A stretch of 52,953 nt of DNA. Source: an uncultured Clostridium sp. (GTDB taxonomy: Bacteria; Bacillota; Clostridia; TANB77; CAG-508). Location: assembly GCA_948442365.1 (NCBI GenBank), contig CAOJRU010000013.1:1-52953 (forward strand), in the 5' to 3' direction. This document shows, piece by piece, positions 26,813 to 36,480 of the stretch; positions within the stretch are counted from its first letter, which is position 1; each line of letters opens with the position of its first letter. The notes beneath the pieces are model-generated. The model had not been told where the DNA came from. It did not search any database and worked only from the letters and a program-made list of their open reading frames with translations. Position numbers and translations under genes: made by a program.

Positions 26813-27910
26813 ATGGAATATAGAGTAGAAAAATTAAGAGAATTAAGCCAATATATAGCAAGAGGAATAACGCCAAAATACACAGAAGATTTGAATGGTA
26901 TTTTTGTAGCAAACCAAAAATGTATTAGGAATTATAAGCTAAGTTTGGAGAATGCAAGAATACATGATATAAACCAAAAAGGAATTACAAGTGAGAAAAT
27001 CGTACAAAGGTATGATATTTTAATAAATTCAACGGGAGTTGGTACAGCAGGAAGAGTGGCTCAAAATTTTGAAGATAAAAAATTTACAATAGATAGTCAT
27101 ATAACGATAGTAAGACCAGATTCAACAAAAATAGATCCAATTTATTTAGGATATGCATTAAAAAATCAACAGATGCATATTGAAAGATTAGCAGAAGGAA
27201 CAACTGGTCAGACTGAAATAAGTAGACAAAGATTAGGAGAGGAAATTATTATAAAGTATCCTCAAAGTATAGAGATTCAGAAAAGAATATCAGATATTTT
27301 ACTAAGATTAGATCAAAAGATAGAATTAAATAATCAAATGAATGATAAGTTGTTAAAAATAATAAAAATACAATATTTTAACATGATGAATGAAATAACA
27401 AATTATAATAATGTGAAATTAAAAGATATAGCAATTATTAGTTCAGGAAAAAGACCTAGAAATAAAGGTACTGAATTTAATATTCCATTAATAGGTGCAA
27501 GTGGAATGATGAATTATACAGAAACTTATAACCATAATAAAGATATTATAATTATAGGTCGAGTTGGTACACTAGGTGTAATTCAAAGATATTTTGATAA
27601 AATATGGGCTTCAGACAACACATTGACAATAAAAACAAATTTTCCCAATATAGTAGAGAATTATATGAGCACAATAGATTATAATTCCTTAAATAGAGGT
27701 TCTACACAACCTTTAATAACACAAACAGATATTAGTAATTTAGATATAAAATACAATAAAGAATCATTTGAAAAATTTGAAAGTAATATTAAAAATATGA
27801 GAGAAAAAGTAAGAATAAATCAGATTCAAAATAATATATTACAAGATTTGAGAGATACTCTTTTACCAAGACTAATAAATGGTGAAATTAAGTTATGCAA
27901 TGATGAGTAG
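26813..27910 (+). CDS. Orphan type I restriction specificity subunit (HsdS-like)
   Basis: 365 residues with two target-recognition domains, each followed by a conserved helix. TRD1 runs ~1-150 and ends IQKRISDILLRLDQKIELNNQMNDKLL. TRD2 begins NNVKLKDIAIISSGKRP and ends with NILQDLRDTLLPRLINGEI, the classic HsdS C-terminus. HsdS directs HsdM methylation and HsdR cleavage to a bipartite site, but no hsdM or hsdR lies in this window. ATG 26813 has GGGAG ~10 bases upstream; TTG 26807 is the alternative. It sits alone between housekeeping genes and begins 116 bases from the divergent rqcH. Possible insertion or recombination cassette. Confidence 0.8.
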   Translation: MEYRVEKLRELSQYIARGITPKYTEDLNGIFVANQKCIRNYKLSLENARIHDINQKGITSEKIVQRYDILINSTGVGTAGRVAQNFEDKKFTIDSHITIVRPDSTKIDPIYLGYALKNQQMHIERLAEGTTGQTEISRQRLGEEIIIKYPQSIEIQKRISDILLRLDQKIELNNQMNDKLLKIIKIQYFNMMNEITNYNNVKLKDIAIISSGKRPRNKGTEFNIPLIGASGMMNYTETYNHNKDIIIIGRVGTLGVIQRYFDKIWASDNTLTIKTNFPNIVENYMSTIDYNSLNRGSTQPLITQTDISNLDIKYNKESFEKFESNIKNMREKVRINQIQNNILQDLRDTLLPRLINGEIKLCNDE

Positions 27911-27951
27911 TTAGAAAAACAAATAAAGTCACATAAAAAGAAGGAAGTTAC

Positions 27952-27980
27952 TTGCTTAAAAAAGGCCAAAAGGATATAAT
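27952..27980 (+). promoter_or_regulatory. Promoter of the DUF2207 gene
   Basis: TTGCTT (27952-27957), 17-base spacer, TATAAT (27975-27980). Confidence 0.6.
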
Positions 27981-28010
27981 AAAAAAGAAAATAAAAAAGG
28001 GAGGAAATCA

Positions 28011-29910
28011 GTGAAAAAAACAATCATTTATTTCATTATAGGAATCTTAGCGATAGTAGCTATGAGTGGACAAGTAGAAGCCACATCTAGTGATTTAGAA
28101 CTAAACCATTTAGCATTTGAGGCACGAATTAATACAGACGGAAGTATGGATGTAACAGAAAAATGGAATATAAGAATAGAAGACACCAACACTTTATATA
28201 AAACATTTCAAACAGACCAATCAAAGTATTCTGACATAACAAATGTAGAAGTAACAGAAGTAACCAATGGAAGGAATCAGTTGTTACGACAACAAAATCA
28301 ATGGAATTATCATATGCCAAAAGGAAATTACTTTGGAGGAATGAATGAACATAATGAATTTGAAATTGCTTGGGGAGTAGGTTTAGAAAACAGCTCTGCT
28401 ACCAAAGTATATCATATTTCGTATCAAGTAAAAGATGCCATAGCCAAATACAGTGATTATGCAGAATTATATTGGCAATTTATAGGAGAAGAATTTGCAG
28501 TAGATGCTAAAAATATAACAGGAACCATTCTTTTACCAGTACATGTCAATAATATAGATGAAATTAAGGTTTGGGGACATACAGAAGATATGAATGGTGA
28601 AATTTATGCAACCAATACCAATAAAATTGAATTTAACATAAATCAATTTCGCTCTGGAAGATATGTAGAAATAAGAAGTTTATTCCCAACACAAATGATA
28701 ACCAGTAGCAAAAGAGGCAGTAATACACCCAGATTAGAAAAGGTAATCCAAGAGGAAACAACTTGGGCGAATCAAGCAAATCAAAGAAGAAAAATGAGAG
28801 AAAATAGCAGAAAGATAATTGTAATTGCCATTAATATAATTGCTATCATTTTAACTATTTTCATAATAAAATCAATCATTAAGAATATAAAAAAAATCAA
28901 AAACCATAAAAAATTGCTACCAAGTCAAGAAATAAAATATTATAGGGAAATACCAAGAGAGAATGCAACACCAGCAGAAGCACTAACTTTATTTAACGAA
29001 CAAGTAAGAGGATTGAACAATAGTAGTTATTTAGGAAAAATATTTTCTGCTACTTTGCTAGATTTAAGTTTGAAAAAAATCATAGATTTTGAAATACAAA
29101 ATGAAAAAGATATTACCATAAAAATACTAAAAGATAAGCCAGAAGAATTAGAAAGTATAAAAGATGAAAAAGTGATTTTTAAATTTTTAAAGAACAGCTG
29201 TGGAAATAAAAACGATCAAATTACAATCAAAGAGTTACAAAAGTATATAAAAAAATCACCACAGAAAGTTCTTACATTAGCTCAAAATATAAGTAAAAGT
29301 ACAGAAAAAGCATTATATGAAAAACAACTAGCGGATTCAGAAAAGGTTGATAAAAAAGTAAAAATAGACACTTATAGTGTATTATCAATAATAGCTATGA
29401 TATTTGTTTTTATGGGGTGTATCATAGTGATGTTTTCTTCGATAAATATAATGGCTGTAATACCACTTTTCATAGTTGGAATCATTCAATTCATTGTATT
29501 TACTGTTTTATCTAGTAGAATGAGTCAATTAACACAAGAAGGAATTGATGAAAAAGAAAAATGGAAAGGTTTAAAAAAATATATGGAAGACTTTTCTATG
29601 CTTGATAAAAGAGAAATTCCAGAAATCGTAATATGGGAAAAATTTTTAGTGTATGCGACAGTATTTGGAATAGCTGATAAAGTATTAAAACAATTAAAAA
29701 TGGTATATCCTAATATGAGTGAAGAACTAACTATGAATAATTATGCTTACATGTATTTAATGATGAATACCAATTTTTCGAATAGCTTTTCCAATAGCAT
29801 TAGTAGTTCTATGTCTACTGCCTATTCTTCTGCCATAGGAGGCGGAGGAGGATTTTCTGGTGGTGGACGGAGGCCGGGCGGTGGACGGCGGAGGTGGAGG
29901 CGGAAGATAG
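28011..29910 (+). CDS. DUF2207 membrane protein with poly-Gly tail (contains four +1 CGG shifts)
   Basis: Signal-like N-terminus (IIYFIIGILAIVAMSGQVEA), a ~230-residue extracytoplasmic beta-rich domain, a membrane helix (IIVIAINIIAIILTIFIIKSI), a cytoplasmic helical part, two further membrane segments (~residues 460-505) and a Ser/Gly-rich C-terminus. This is the DUF2207 layout. In the zero frame the tail reads SGGGRRPGGGRRRWRRK and runs on to a stop at 29922. If each of four CGG codons (29868, 29875, 29879, 29886) loses its C, the tail becomes FS, fourteen Gly, Arg and stop at 29908-29910. A long Gly tail is the usual end of this family. 631 residues. GTG start after GGGAGG. Function unknown. 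Confidence 0.85.
29868..29889 (+). other. Cluster of four +1 shift sites in the DUF2207 Gly tail
   Basis: CGG at 29868, 29875, 29879 and 29886. Each becomes in-frame only after the preceding shift has happened, and each resolves to Gly (GGA, GGG, GGT, GGC). The net shift is +4, equivalent to +1, and the run ends at TAG 29908. Confidence 0.82.
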
Positions 29911-29953
29911 TACCGCTTCTTTAAACAAAAGATAGAAAGGAATGAGATTAAGT

Positions 29954-31705
29954 ATGAATCAAGAACAATTATACGAATTGATTAATAACATACCCATAAC
30001 ACCTGAAAATGAAGACATCATTAAAGAGATCAAAATAGATTTAGAGAGAAAAGATTATACAGCAGTTTTACAAAAAATAGAAATGCTAAGAGCTCAAAAG
30101 GTAAAAAATCCATCCAAAGAAGAAGCAGAAGAATATGATGAATATGACGAAAATGAGGAAGAAGACGAAGAAAATGTAACAGGTATATTTCCAAAAGAGT
30201 TACGAGATACAAAATTAGAAAGAAAATATATAGGACTATTATTAAACGATCCTAGATATATTATTAAATATTTCTATTTACAAGAAGAATGTTGTTTTGA
30301 AGATCCAGAATTATTAAACATTTATAAAAGTATTATTTTTACAGAAGGAGGAGCCTATACCTCAGAATTAGCCAAAAAAGGTTTCAATTTTGCAAGAGAT
30401 GATGAAAGATCTTATGAATTAAAAGGTAGATTAAAAAAAGAAGTAAGAGATCAAGATTATGACATGGAAGAAATTTATATTAATTTAAAAAAGTTATTTG
30501 TACTAAGAAAGAATTATTTAGCCATACCAATTCAGAATATTCAAGAAAAAGTAGTAGAAATAAAAGAATATGAATTATACGATAAGATGTCAGTAGAAGA
30601 AGTAGAAAATGCTGTTATTCAAGTAAATGATACAGAAAAATTTAAAAGGGCAGTATTAAATGAAGGATTAACTAGCTTTTTACAATTAGGGGATAATAAT
30701 CTAACCAATGGCTTACCATTACCGTTTCCTATTTTAACTCAAGTATTTAAAGGAATTCGAAAGGGAGAAACAATGGCTTTTGCTATGCCTTCGAATGCAG
30801 GGAAAAGTAGGTTTACCATAGATATTGCAGCACATACTGCATTAGTACATCAGAAAAAAGTATTAATTATATCCAATGAAATGTCAGAAGAAAAAATGAG
30901 ATTATGTTTAATTACTACTATTTTAAATAATAAGGAAATTCAAAAAATGCATGGAATTGAAATCTCAAAAACAGAAGGAGAGTTATTGGAATTTCAATAT
31001 AGGCCAGAGCCAGGCAAAAAAGTAAAAACCGACAAAGAAGGTTTTGTCATAAGAGAGGAAAAAGAAAAACAAAAAGATTTTGTAAAAAGATTGCTAGAGG
31101 TTTCAAAAGAATTCCGAGATGTAATAACCGTTACAAATTGGGTAAATAAGCAAATTAAGAATTCTATGTATTTTATTAATATTACCGATCATACCAATGA
31201 TGAGTTAAAAAAGGTAATTATGAATTACTATTATAAAGAAAAAATAGAATATGTATTTTATGATACCTTAAAAACTGATACCGCCAATATTGGAATCGGA
31301 GAAGAATTAAAGAAAACAGCAACCATACTTTCCAATATCGCTCAAAATTTTGGAATTTATATCTGTTCGACGTTACAATTAGCAGAAAGTAATACATTAC
31401 CAGTTAATTTGACGGTAAATGATTTGGCAGTTAGTAGAACGGTAAAAGAAGTATTAGATACGTTAGCTCTTATCAAACAAATTCATCGAGATACTTTGGA
31501 TGATTATGAGTATTCTTTTAATGAGGTGGATACCAAGTTTTATAATTTGCAGAAATTTGATGATCCAGATGTTAGATATTATGCTTGCGTAGTAGATAAA
31601 AATAGAGCTGGGGCTAAGCCTACTTTAGTTTTTCGTTTGAATCTGGCTTATAATGTTTGGGAGGAACTTGGCTATTTACGATTAAAGGCAAAAAGAAATT
31701 CTTAA
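29954..31705 (+). CDS. DnaB-like RecA-fold ATPase
   Basis: 583 residues. The C-terminal half is a DnaB-type RecA core: KGIRKGETMAFAMPSNAGKS (Walker A near residue 280), then KKVLIISNEMSEEKM, YVFYDTLK (Walker B region) and ICSTLQLAES at the position of the sensor segment. A DnaB-like end (VVDKNRAGAKPTLVFRLNL) closes the core. The N-terminal ~200 residues include an acidic stretch (EEYDEYDENEEEDEE) and a helical region like the DnaB N-domain. It is not the standard DnaB (about 440 residues, different P-loop), so it may be a secondary helicase or a replication/repair ATPase. ATG 29954 is preferred; ATG 29942 abuts the ribosome binding site. Confidence 0.7.
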   Translation: MNQEQLYELINNIPITPENEDIIKEIKIDLERKDYTAVLQKIEMLRAQKVKNPSKEEAEEYDEYDENEEEDEENVTGIFPKELRDTKLERKYIGLLLNDPRYIIKYFYLQEECCFEDPELLNIYKSIIFTEGGAYTSELAKKGFNFARDDERSYELKGRLKKEVRDQDYDMEEIYINLKKLFVLRKNYLAIPIQNIQEKVVEIKEYELYDKMSVEEVENAVIQVNDTEKFKRAVLNEGLTSFLQLGDNNLTNGLPLPFPILTQVFKGIRKGETMAFAMPSNAGKSRFTIDIAAHTALVHQKKVLIISNEMSEEKMRLCLITTILNNKEIQKMHGIEISKTEGELLEFQYRPEPGKKVKTDKEGFVIREEKEKQKDFVKRLLEVSKEFRDVITVTNWVNKQIKNSMYFINITDHTNDELKKVIMNYYYKEKIEYVFYDTLKTDTANIGIGEELKKTATILSNIAQNFGIYICSTLQLAESNTLPVNLTVNDLAVSRTVKEVLDTLALIKQIHRDTLDDYEYSFNEVDTKFYNLQKFDDPDVRYYACVVDKNRAGAKPTLVFRLNLAYNVWEELGYLRLKAKRNS

Positions 31706-31773
31706 TACCAATCAAGAAAAATATTTTCATAGTGTAGTGATTCGATAAATAATATACAAAAAAGGAGTAAAAA

Positions 31774-32532
31774 ATGGTAAAAGTAGAGAATGTAAAAAAG
31801 AAATTCACAAAATACAAAAACAAAAAAGAAAAAGAAGAATTTTATGCCAACAATGGGATTAGTTTAGAAGCAAAAGAAGGAGAAATTATAGGCATACTAG
31901 GGCCAAATGGAGCAGGGAAAACCACACTTTTAAGAATGATGGCAGGAATATTAGAACCAAGCGAAGGAAAAATTGAATTTAATGGCTTAAACTATAAAGA
32001 AAATGAAATTGAAATTAAGCAACAAATAGCTTATCTTTCTGGCAACACAAAATTATACGATACCTTATCCACTTACGAACTATTAAAAATGTGTAGTGAG
32101 ATTTATAATGTGCCAGAGCAAAAAGCAGAAGAAAGAATTAAGGAATTAGCCCAAATTTTAAGTTTAGAAAGTTTTTTATATAATAAAATTGGAAATTTAT
32201 CAACAGGGCAAACACAAAGGGTCAATATTGCAAGATGTCTAATTCATAATCCTAACTATTACATATTAGATGAAGCAACTACAGGCTTAGACATTATCTC
32301 AAGCCAAGTTATATTAAACTTTATGAAACAAGAAAAAGAAAAGGGAAAAACGGTATTATATTCTACTCACTATATGGAAGAAGCAGAAAATATATGTGAT
32401 AAAGTAATTATGATAAATAAAGGAATCGTAATTAAAACAGGAACACCAGACCAAATCAAAAAAGATACAAATACAACTAATTTAAGAGAAGCATTCTTTG
32501 CTATGATAGGAGGTGTTTCAGATGAAGAATAA
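31774..32532 (+). CDS. ABC transporter ATPase, NatA-type
   Basis: 252-residue ATPase: Walker A GPNGAGKTT, signature LSTGQTQRV, Walker B YYILDEATTGLD, and the switch His in STHYMEEAE. The arrangement with an ABC-2 permease carrying the STDTTAGEKERGTLETLL motif matches the NatAB sodium-exporter family of Bacillus. AAAGGAG lies 6 bases before the ATG. It overlaps the permease gene by 11 bases. Substrate assignment to sodium is by family resemblance only. Confidence 0.85.
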   Translation: MVKVENVKKKFTKYKNKKEKEEFYANNGISLEAKEGEIIGILGPNGAGKTTLLRMMAGILEPSEGKIEFNGLNYKENEIEIKQQIAYLSGNTKLYDTLSTYELLKMCSEIYNVPEQKAEERIKELAQILSLESFLYNKIGNLSTGQTQRVNIARCLIHNPNYYILDEATTGLDIISSQVILNFMKQEKEKGKTVLYSTHYMEEAENICDKVIMINKGIVIKTGTPDQIKKDTNTTNLREAFFAMIGGVSDEE

Positions 32533-33670
32533 TTTGTGGCATATATTAAGAAAAGAATTAAGAGAATTATTTCGAGATAAAAAATCGTTAGCCATGATGT
32601 TAATTATCCCAATTTTTATTCCACTATTAATAATCGGAATGTCAGCTTTATTTGAAATGCAAATGAATAAAAATATAGAAGAATACAATAAAATTGGAAT
32701 CACCTATGAAATGACAGAAGAAGAAAAAGCACTAGCAGAGGAAATGAAGATTAAATGGGTACAAGGAACAGAAGAAGAATTAAAACAAAAATATGAGCAA
32801 GAGGAAATCAATTTATATATAACAAAACAGGACAAACATTACACCATTTATTCAAATGCTTCAGAAAATAGTACTTATGCGAAAGAATTGGTTGAAACAT
32901 ATTTAAATACTTATAAACAATATTTACAACAACAATATTTGCAAGAAAACCAAATGGATCCAAATGAACTATTTGATAGGATAACAATAGAGGAAGAAGT
33001 AGAAGAAAAAGATAATTTTTTTGTAAATTATATTAAAAATTATGGCTTCTTATTTATCATAATGGCGATTACTGTTTCAGCTACTTATCCTTCTACTGAT
33101 ACAACAGCGGGAGAAAAGGAAAGAGGAACATTAGAAACATTACTAACTTTTCCAATAAGAAGCAAGGATATTATTTTGGGTAAGTTTTTGGGTGTTTCCA
33201 TTTCTTCTATTATTACTGGTATGATTAGTTTGATTTTATCGGCTATATCACTGGTAATAGCACAAAATAAATTCACCATTTATGAAGGGATAAACATTAT
33301 GTATAATCCAGAATCTCTTGTTTTTGCAGTAGTAGTTATTTTGGCTTATTCCTTCTTTATTAGTGGATTATGTATTGCCATAGCAAGTACATCAAAAACG
33401 TTTAAAGAAGCACAAAGTGCACTAACACCATTAACGTTTATATCTTTTTTTCCGGGAATGGTAGCTTTTATGGTAGATATTTCTACAACACCATTACTTT
33501 CTATTGTGCCATTTCTTAATTTTACTATGATATTTACAGATATCACTAATGGAAAGATAGATTTTGTAAATATTGTGCTAATGTTAGTTTCAACAGTTGT
33601 CTATATTGCTATTGTGCTTACTCTTATTATGAAACAATATAAATCAGAAAATATTTTGTTTTCGAAGTAA
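32522..33670 (+). CDS. ABC-2 type permease, NatB-type
   Basis: 382 residues. The first membrane segment (MLIIPIFIPLLIIGMSALF) is followed by a ~140-residue extracytoplasmic domain and five more membrane segments. The family motif SATYPSTDTTAGEKERGTL occurs at the start of the second part. The start is ATG 32522 with AGGAGG (32508-32513) 8 bases upstream; the in-frame GTG at 32513 lies inside that ribosome binding site. Works with the ATPase encoded just before it. Possibly co-transcribed with the YgjV gene. Confidence 0.87.
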   Translation: MKNNLWHILRKELRELFRDKKSLAMMLIIPIFIPLLIIGMSALFEMQMNKNIEEYNKIGITYEMTEEEKALAEEMKIKWVQGTEEELKQKYEQEEINLYITKQDKHYTIYSNASENSTYAKELVETYLNTYKQYLQQQYLQENQMDPNELFDRITIEEEVEEKDNFFVNYIKNYGFLFIIMAITVSATYPSTDTTAGEKERGTLETLLTFPIRSKDIILGKFLGVSISSIITGMISLILSAISLVIAQNKFTIYEGINIMYNPESLVFAVVVILAYSFFISGLCIAIASTSKTFKEAQSALTPLTFISFFPGMVAFMVDISTTPLLSIVPFLNFTMIFTDITNGKIDFVNIVLMLVSTVVYIAIVLTLIMKQYKSENILFSK

Positions 33671-33681
33671 AAGGAGTAAAA

Positions 33682-34182
33682 ATGATATTCAGTGTTTTAG
33701 CTTTTATAGCATTAGTTTTAAGTATATGTATTAAAGAAAGAAAAAAATCATTAGGGATACAATCTCTAAATTGTCTTTTTGAGGCAATCTATTCTTTTAT
33801 CATTCAAGCATTTACAGGTGCATTTTTAAGTATTATTAATTTTATAAGAACTTTTATTTTTATGCAAAGTGAGAAGATTAGTAAGAAAGTATATATTTTA
33901 ATACTTTTGCTATTTGAGGGAATTATTATAGCTAATTGTGTTTATACTTGGAATGGGTTTATTTCTATTTTACCAACGATAGGATCGATTATTCGAACCT
34001 ACTGCTTATGGCAAAGTAACATGAAAGTAGTAAGAATATCAGGAATTACAACAGGCATTTTGTATGGCTTATATTATTGGTATTATCAAAGTTGGTTTAT
34101 TGTGATGGGCGATATAATTTTATTGATAACAAGTATGATAAGTATTTACAAAAATGATGTTAAAAAAGAAATTTTAGAATAA
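33682..34182 (+). CDS. YgjV-family inner membrane protein
   Basis: 166 residues with about five or six membrane segments, including FSVLAFIALVLSICI, AIYSFIIQAFTGAFLSIINF and FIVMGDIILLITSMISIY. The pattern of half-length transmembrane repeats with short loops and RTFIFMQSEK fits the YgjV (Imp-YgjV) family, which has no established function. AAAGGAG precedes the ATG, and the gene starts 12 bases after the NatB-type permease, so it belongs to the same operon. Confidence 0.65.
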   Translation: MIFSVLAFIALVLSICIKERKKSLGIQSLNCLFEAIYSFIIQAFTGAFLSIINFIRTFIFMQSEKISKKVYILILLLFEGIIIANCVYTWNGFISILPTIGSIIRTYCLWQSNMKVVRISGITTGILYGLYYWYYQSWFIVMGDIILLITSMISIYKNDVKKEILE

Positions 34183-34225
34183 AAATCCAAACTTTATAAT
34201 TCACATAAAATTCACAAACCAAAAA

Positions 34226-34254
34226 TTGACAAAGAAGATAAATTATGTTAGAAT
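34226..34254 (+). promoter_or_regulatory. Promoter of the MATE-kinase gene
   Basis: TTGACA (34226-34231), 17-base spacer, TAGAAT (34249-34254). Preceded by two TTCACA copies (34199 and 34211), as at the ABC exporter promoter at 14856. Confidence 0.7.
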
Positions 34255-34313
34255 GAATAATGCGCTGTATAAGCGAGCTAAAAAGCCAACACAGATCTAG
34301 TGTTGTCTTTTTA
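34255..34313 (+). promoter_or_regulatory. Leader with attenuator-like terminator before the MATE gene
   Basis: A short GCGCT/AGCG stem (34262-34275) is followed by CAACAC-loop-GTGTTG (34287-34305) and TCTTTTT, so transcripts may end here. The remaining ~100 bases to the ATG contain GTTGT and ACAAC segments that could form an alternative pairing. This looks like a regulated leader, but it matches no riboswitch class I can name. Confidence 0.45.
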
Positions 34314-34415
34314 AGTCATAAGAAAACTTTATAAATTAAAAGTTGTAGTCTTAACCCAAACTCACAACCATCAATTTTAAAGTAAAAATACAGAAAGAAA
34401 AAGGAGGAAGAAAAA

Positions 34416-36422
34416 ATGGAAAAAGAAGAAAATATACTAGGAACTGAAAAAATAGGAAAACTAATCAAGAAATTTTCGATTCCTTGTATTATATCATTAT
34501 TAGTAAATTCATTATACAATATTGTAGATCAAATCTTTATAGGGCAAGGAGTTGGATATTTAGGAAATGGAGCAACCAATGTAGTGTTTCCATTAGTTAT
34601 GATATGTCTAGCATTTTCATTAATGTTAGGAGATGGATCCTCTAGTTACTTAAGTTTAAAATTGGGAGAAAAGAAAAAAGAAGAAGCAGCAAAAGGAGTA
34701 GGAAATGGAATTTTACTATCGGTAATCGTAGCCATTCTTTTGTGTGTTGTTAGTTTACTATTTTTACCACAATTATTAAATTTATTTGGTTGTACTGATA
34801 ACTTGAGAGAATATGCAATGCAATATGGAAAGATTATTGCCATTGGTTTACCATTTATGATGATAGGAACAGCTTTAAACTCTATTATTAGAGCAGATGG
34901 AAGTCCGAAATATGCTATGCTAAGCATGGTTTTAGGAGCTATTTTAAATACCATATTAGATCCTATTTTCATTTTTATCTTTAAAATGGGAGTAGAAGGA
35001 GCAGCCATTGCGACCATATTTAGTCAATTTGTTACATTTATGATTAATGTATGGTATATCAAAAAATTTAAATCGATAAAAATTGAGAAAGAATCTTTTA
35101 AATTAGATTTCAATATAGGAAAAAAAGTATCAGCTTTAGGAATTAGTAGCTTTATTACACAAATGAGTTTTGTTGTAGTAATGGCATTTGAGAATAACTT
35201 ATTAGGAAAATATGGAGCAGAATCCAAATTTGGTTCAGAAGTTCCAATTACAGTACTTGGAATTGTTATGAAGATCAGTCAAATATTAAATAGTATTATT
35301 ATTGGTATTGCAGCAGGTTCACAACCAATATTTGGCTATAACTATGGAGCAAGAAAATTTGATAGAGTCAAGTCAGCTTTAAAAATGGTATTAGGTTCAA
35401 GCCTTATCATAAGTACGATTGCTTTTATCCTATTCCAAACCATACCAGACAAATTAATTGCTATTTTTGGTAGTGGAGATGAAAACTATATGGAATTTGC
35501 TTGCTTAGCATTTAGAACCTATCTTTTATTATGTATTTGTAATGGAGTACAAATACCAGCAAGTATCTTTTTTCAAGCCATTGGAAAAGGTATTAAAAGT
35601 GCGATTTTATCTTTATCAAGACAAATCTTATTCTTAATACCAGCCTTAGTAACTTTAGGAAATATATTTGGAATTATGGGAGTTTTATATGCTGGTCCAG
35701 TGGCAGATGGCTTAGCTTTTGTAGTAGCAGCTATTTTACTACTATTAGAAGTAAAATATCTAAAACAAGGAAATAGTAATAGCCAAGCCTTAGTCAATGA
35801 AGCCAAAACAGAAAATCAATTAGATAAGCAAATTGTTATTACGATTGCAAGAGAATATGGTTCAGGTGGACGATATATAGGAAAATTAGTCGCAAATAAA
35901 TTGGGAATTAAATTTTATGATAAAGAATTTATTGCAGAAGTAGCAAAAGAAACAGGATTATCAGAAGAATATATTGAAAATAATGAACAAAAAAGAGATA
36001 CTTTGGCAGGAATGAATAATGGCTATTATGTCGGTCTAAATAATGCAGATGAATTATTTATAAAAGAATCAGAATTAATTAAGAGAGTAGCTAATCAAGA
36101 ATCTTGTGTCATTATTGGTAGATGTGCCGATTTTATTTTACAAGATAAACCAAATGTACTTAAAATATTTGTTTATGGTGATATAAAAGATAAAATAAAA
36201 AGAGCTACAGAAATTTATGGCTTGAGTAAAAGTAAAGTAGAGAAAGAAATTAAAAGGATTGATAAATTAAGAGCCAATCACTACAAACATTATACAGATA
36301 AAGAATGGAGCAACCATGCTAATTATGACATTTGTATCAATAGTGATACTTTAGGAGTAGAAAAATCAGCAGATTTGATCTGCCAAATGGTGAAAAATAA
36401 ATGTAACACAATTGTAACATAA
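34416..36422 (+). CDS. MATE-family exporter fused to a cytidylate kinase-like domain
   Basis: 668 residues in two parts. Residues ~1-455 are a MATE (NorM/MepA-like) cation-drug antiporter with 12 membrane segments: IPCIISLLVNSLYNIVDQIF near the start and the repeat-like GAESKFGSEVPITVLGIV in the second half. Residues ~468-668 are a cytidylate kinase-like domain with the P-loop-like ITIAREYGSGGRYIGKLVA and GRCADFIL segments. The two domains are joined in one open frame by a short hydrophilic linker. Nucleotide-kinase-like domains on MATE proteins occur in Clostridia, but their role is not known to me; regulation by a phosphorylated nucleotide is a guess. AGGAGGA precedes the ATG. Confidence 0.85.
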   Translation: MEKEENILGTEKIGKLIKKFSIPCIISLLVNSLYNIVDQIFIGQGVGYLGNGATNVVFPLVMICLAFSLMLGDGSSSYLSLKLGEKKKEEAAKGVGNGILLSVIVAILLCVVSLLFLPQLLNLFGCTDNLREYAMQYGKIIAIGLPFMMIGTALNSIIRADGSPKYAMLSMVLGAILNTILDPIFIFIFKMGVEGAAIATIFSQFVTFMINVWYIKKFKSIKIEKESFKLDFNIGKKVSALGISSFITQMSFVVVMAFENNLLGKYGAESKFGSEVPITVLGIVMKISQILNSIIIGIAAGSQPIFGYNYGARKFDRVKSALKMVLGSSLIISTIAFILFQTIPDKLIAIFGSGDENYMEFACLAFRTYLLLCICNGVQIPASIFFQAIGKGIKSAILSLSRQILFLIPALVTLGNIFGIMGVLYAGPVADGLAFVVAAILLLLEVKYLKQGNSNSQALVNEAKTENQLDKQIVITIAREYGSGGRYIGKLVANKLGIKFYDKEFIAEVAKETGLSEEYIENNEQKRDTLAGMNNGYYVGLNNADELFIKESELIKRVANQESCVIIGRCADFILQDKPNVLKIFVYGDIKDKIKRATEIYGLSKSKVEKEIKRIDKLRANHYKHYTDKEWSNHANYDICINSDTLGVEKSADLICQMVKNKCNTIVT

Positions 36423-36448
36423 ATGAAATAAAAACAATTTTCCTTGAA

Positions 36449-36480
36449 AGAGTAAGGTTATAAAAACCTTACTCTTATTT
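36449..36480 (+). terminator. Terminator after the MATE-kinase gene
   Basis: AGAGTAAGGTT and AACCTTACTCT pair across a 5-base loop, followed by TATTTTGTT. Confidence 0.85.

Noticed and set aside
26813..27910. Complete type I restriction-modification system
   Set aside because: Only the specificity subunit is present; flanking genes are rqcH and a DUF2207 protein.
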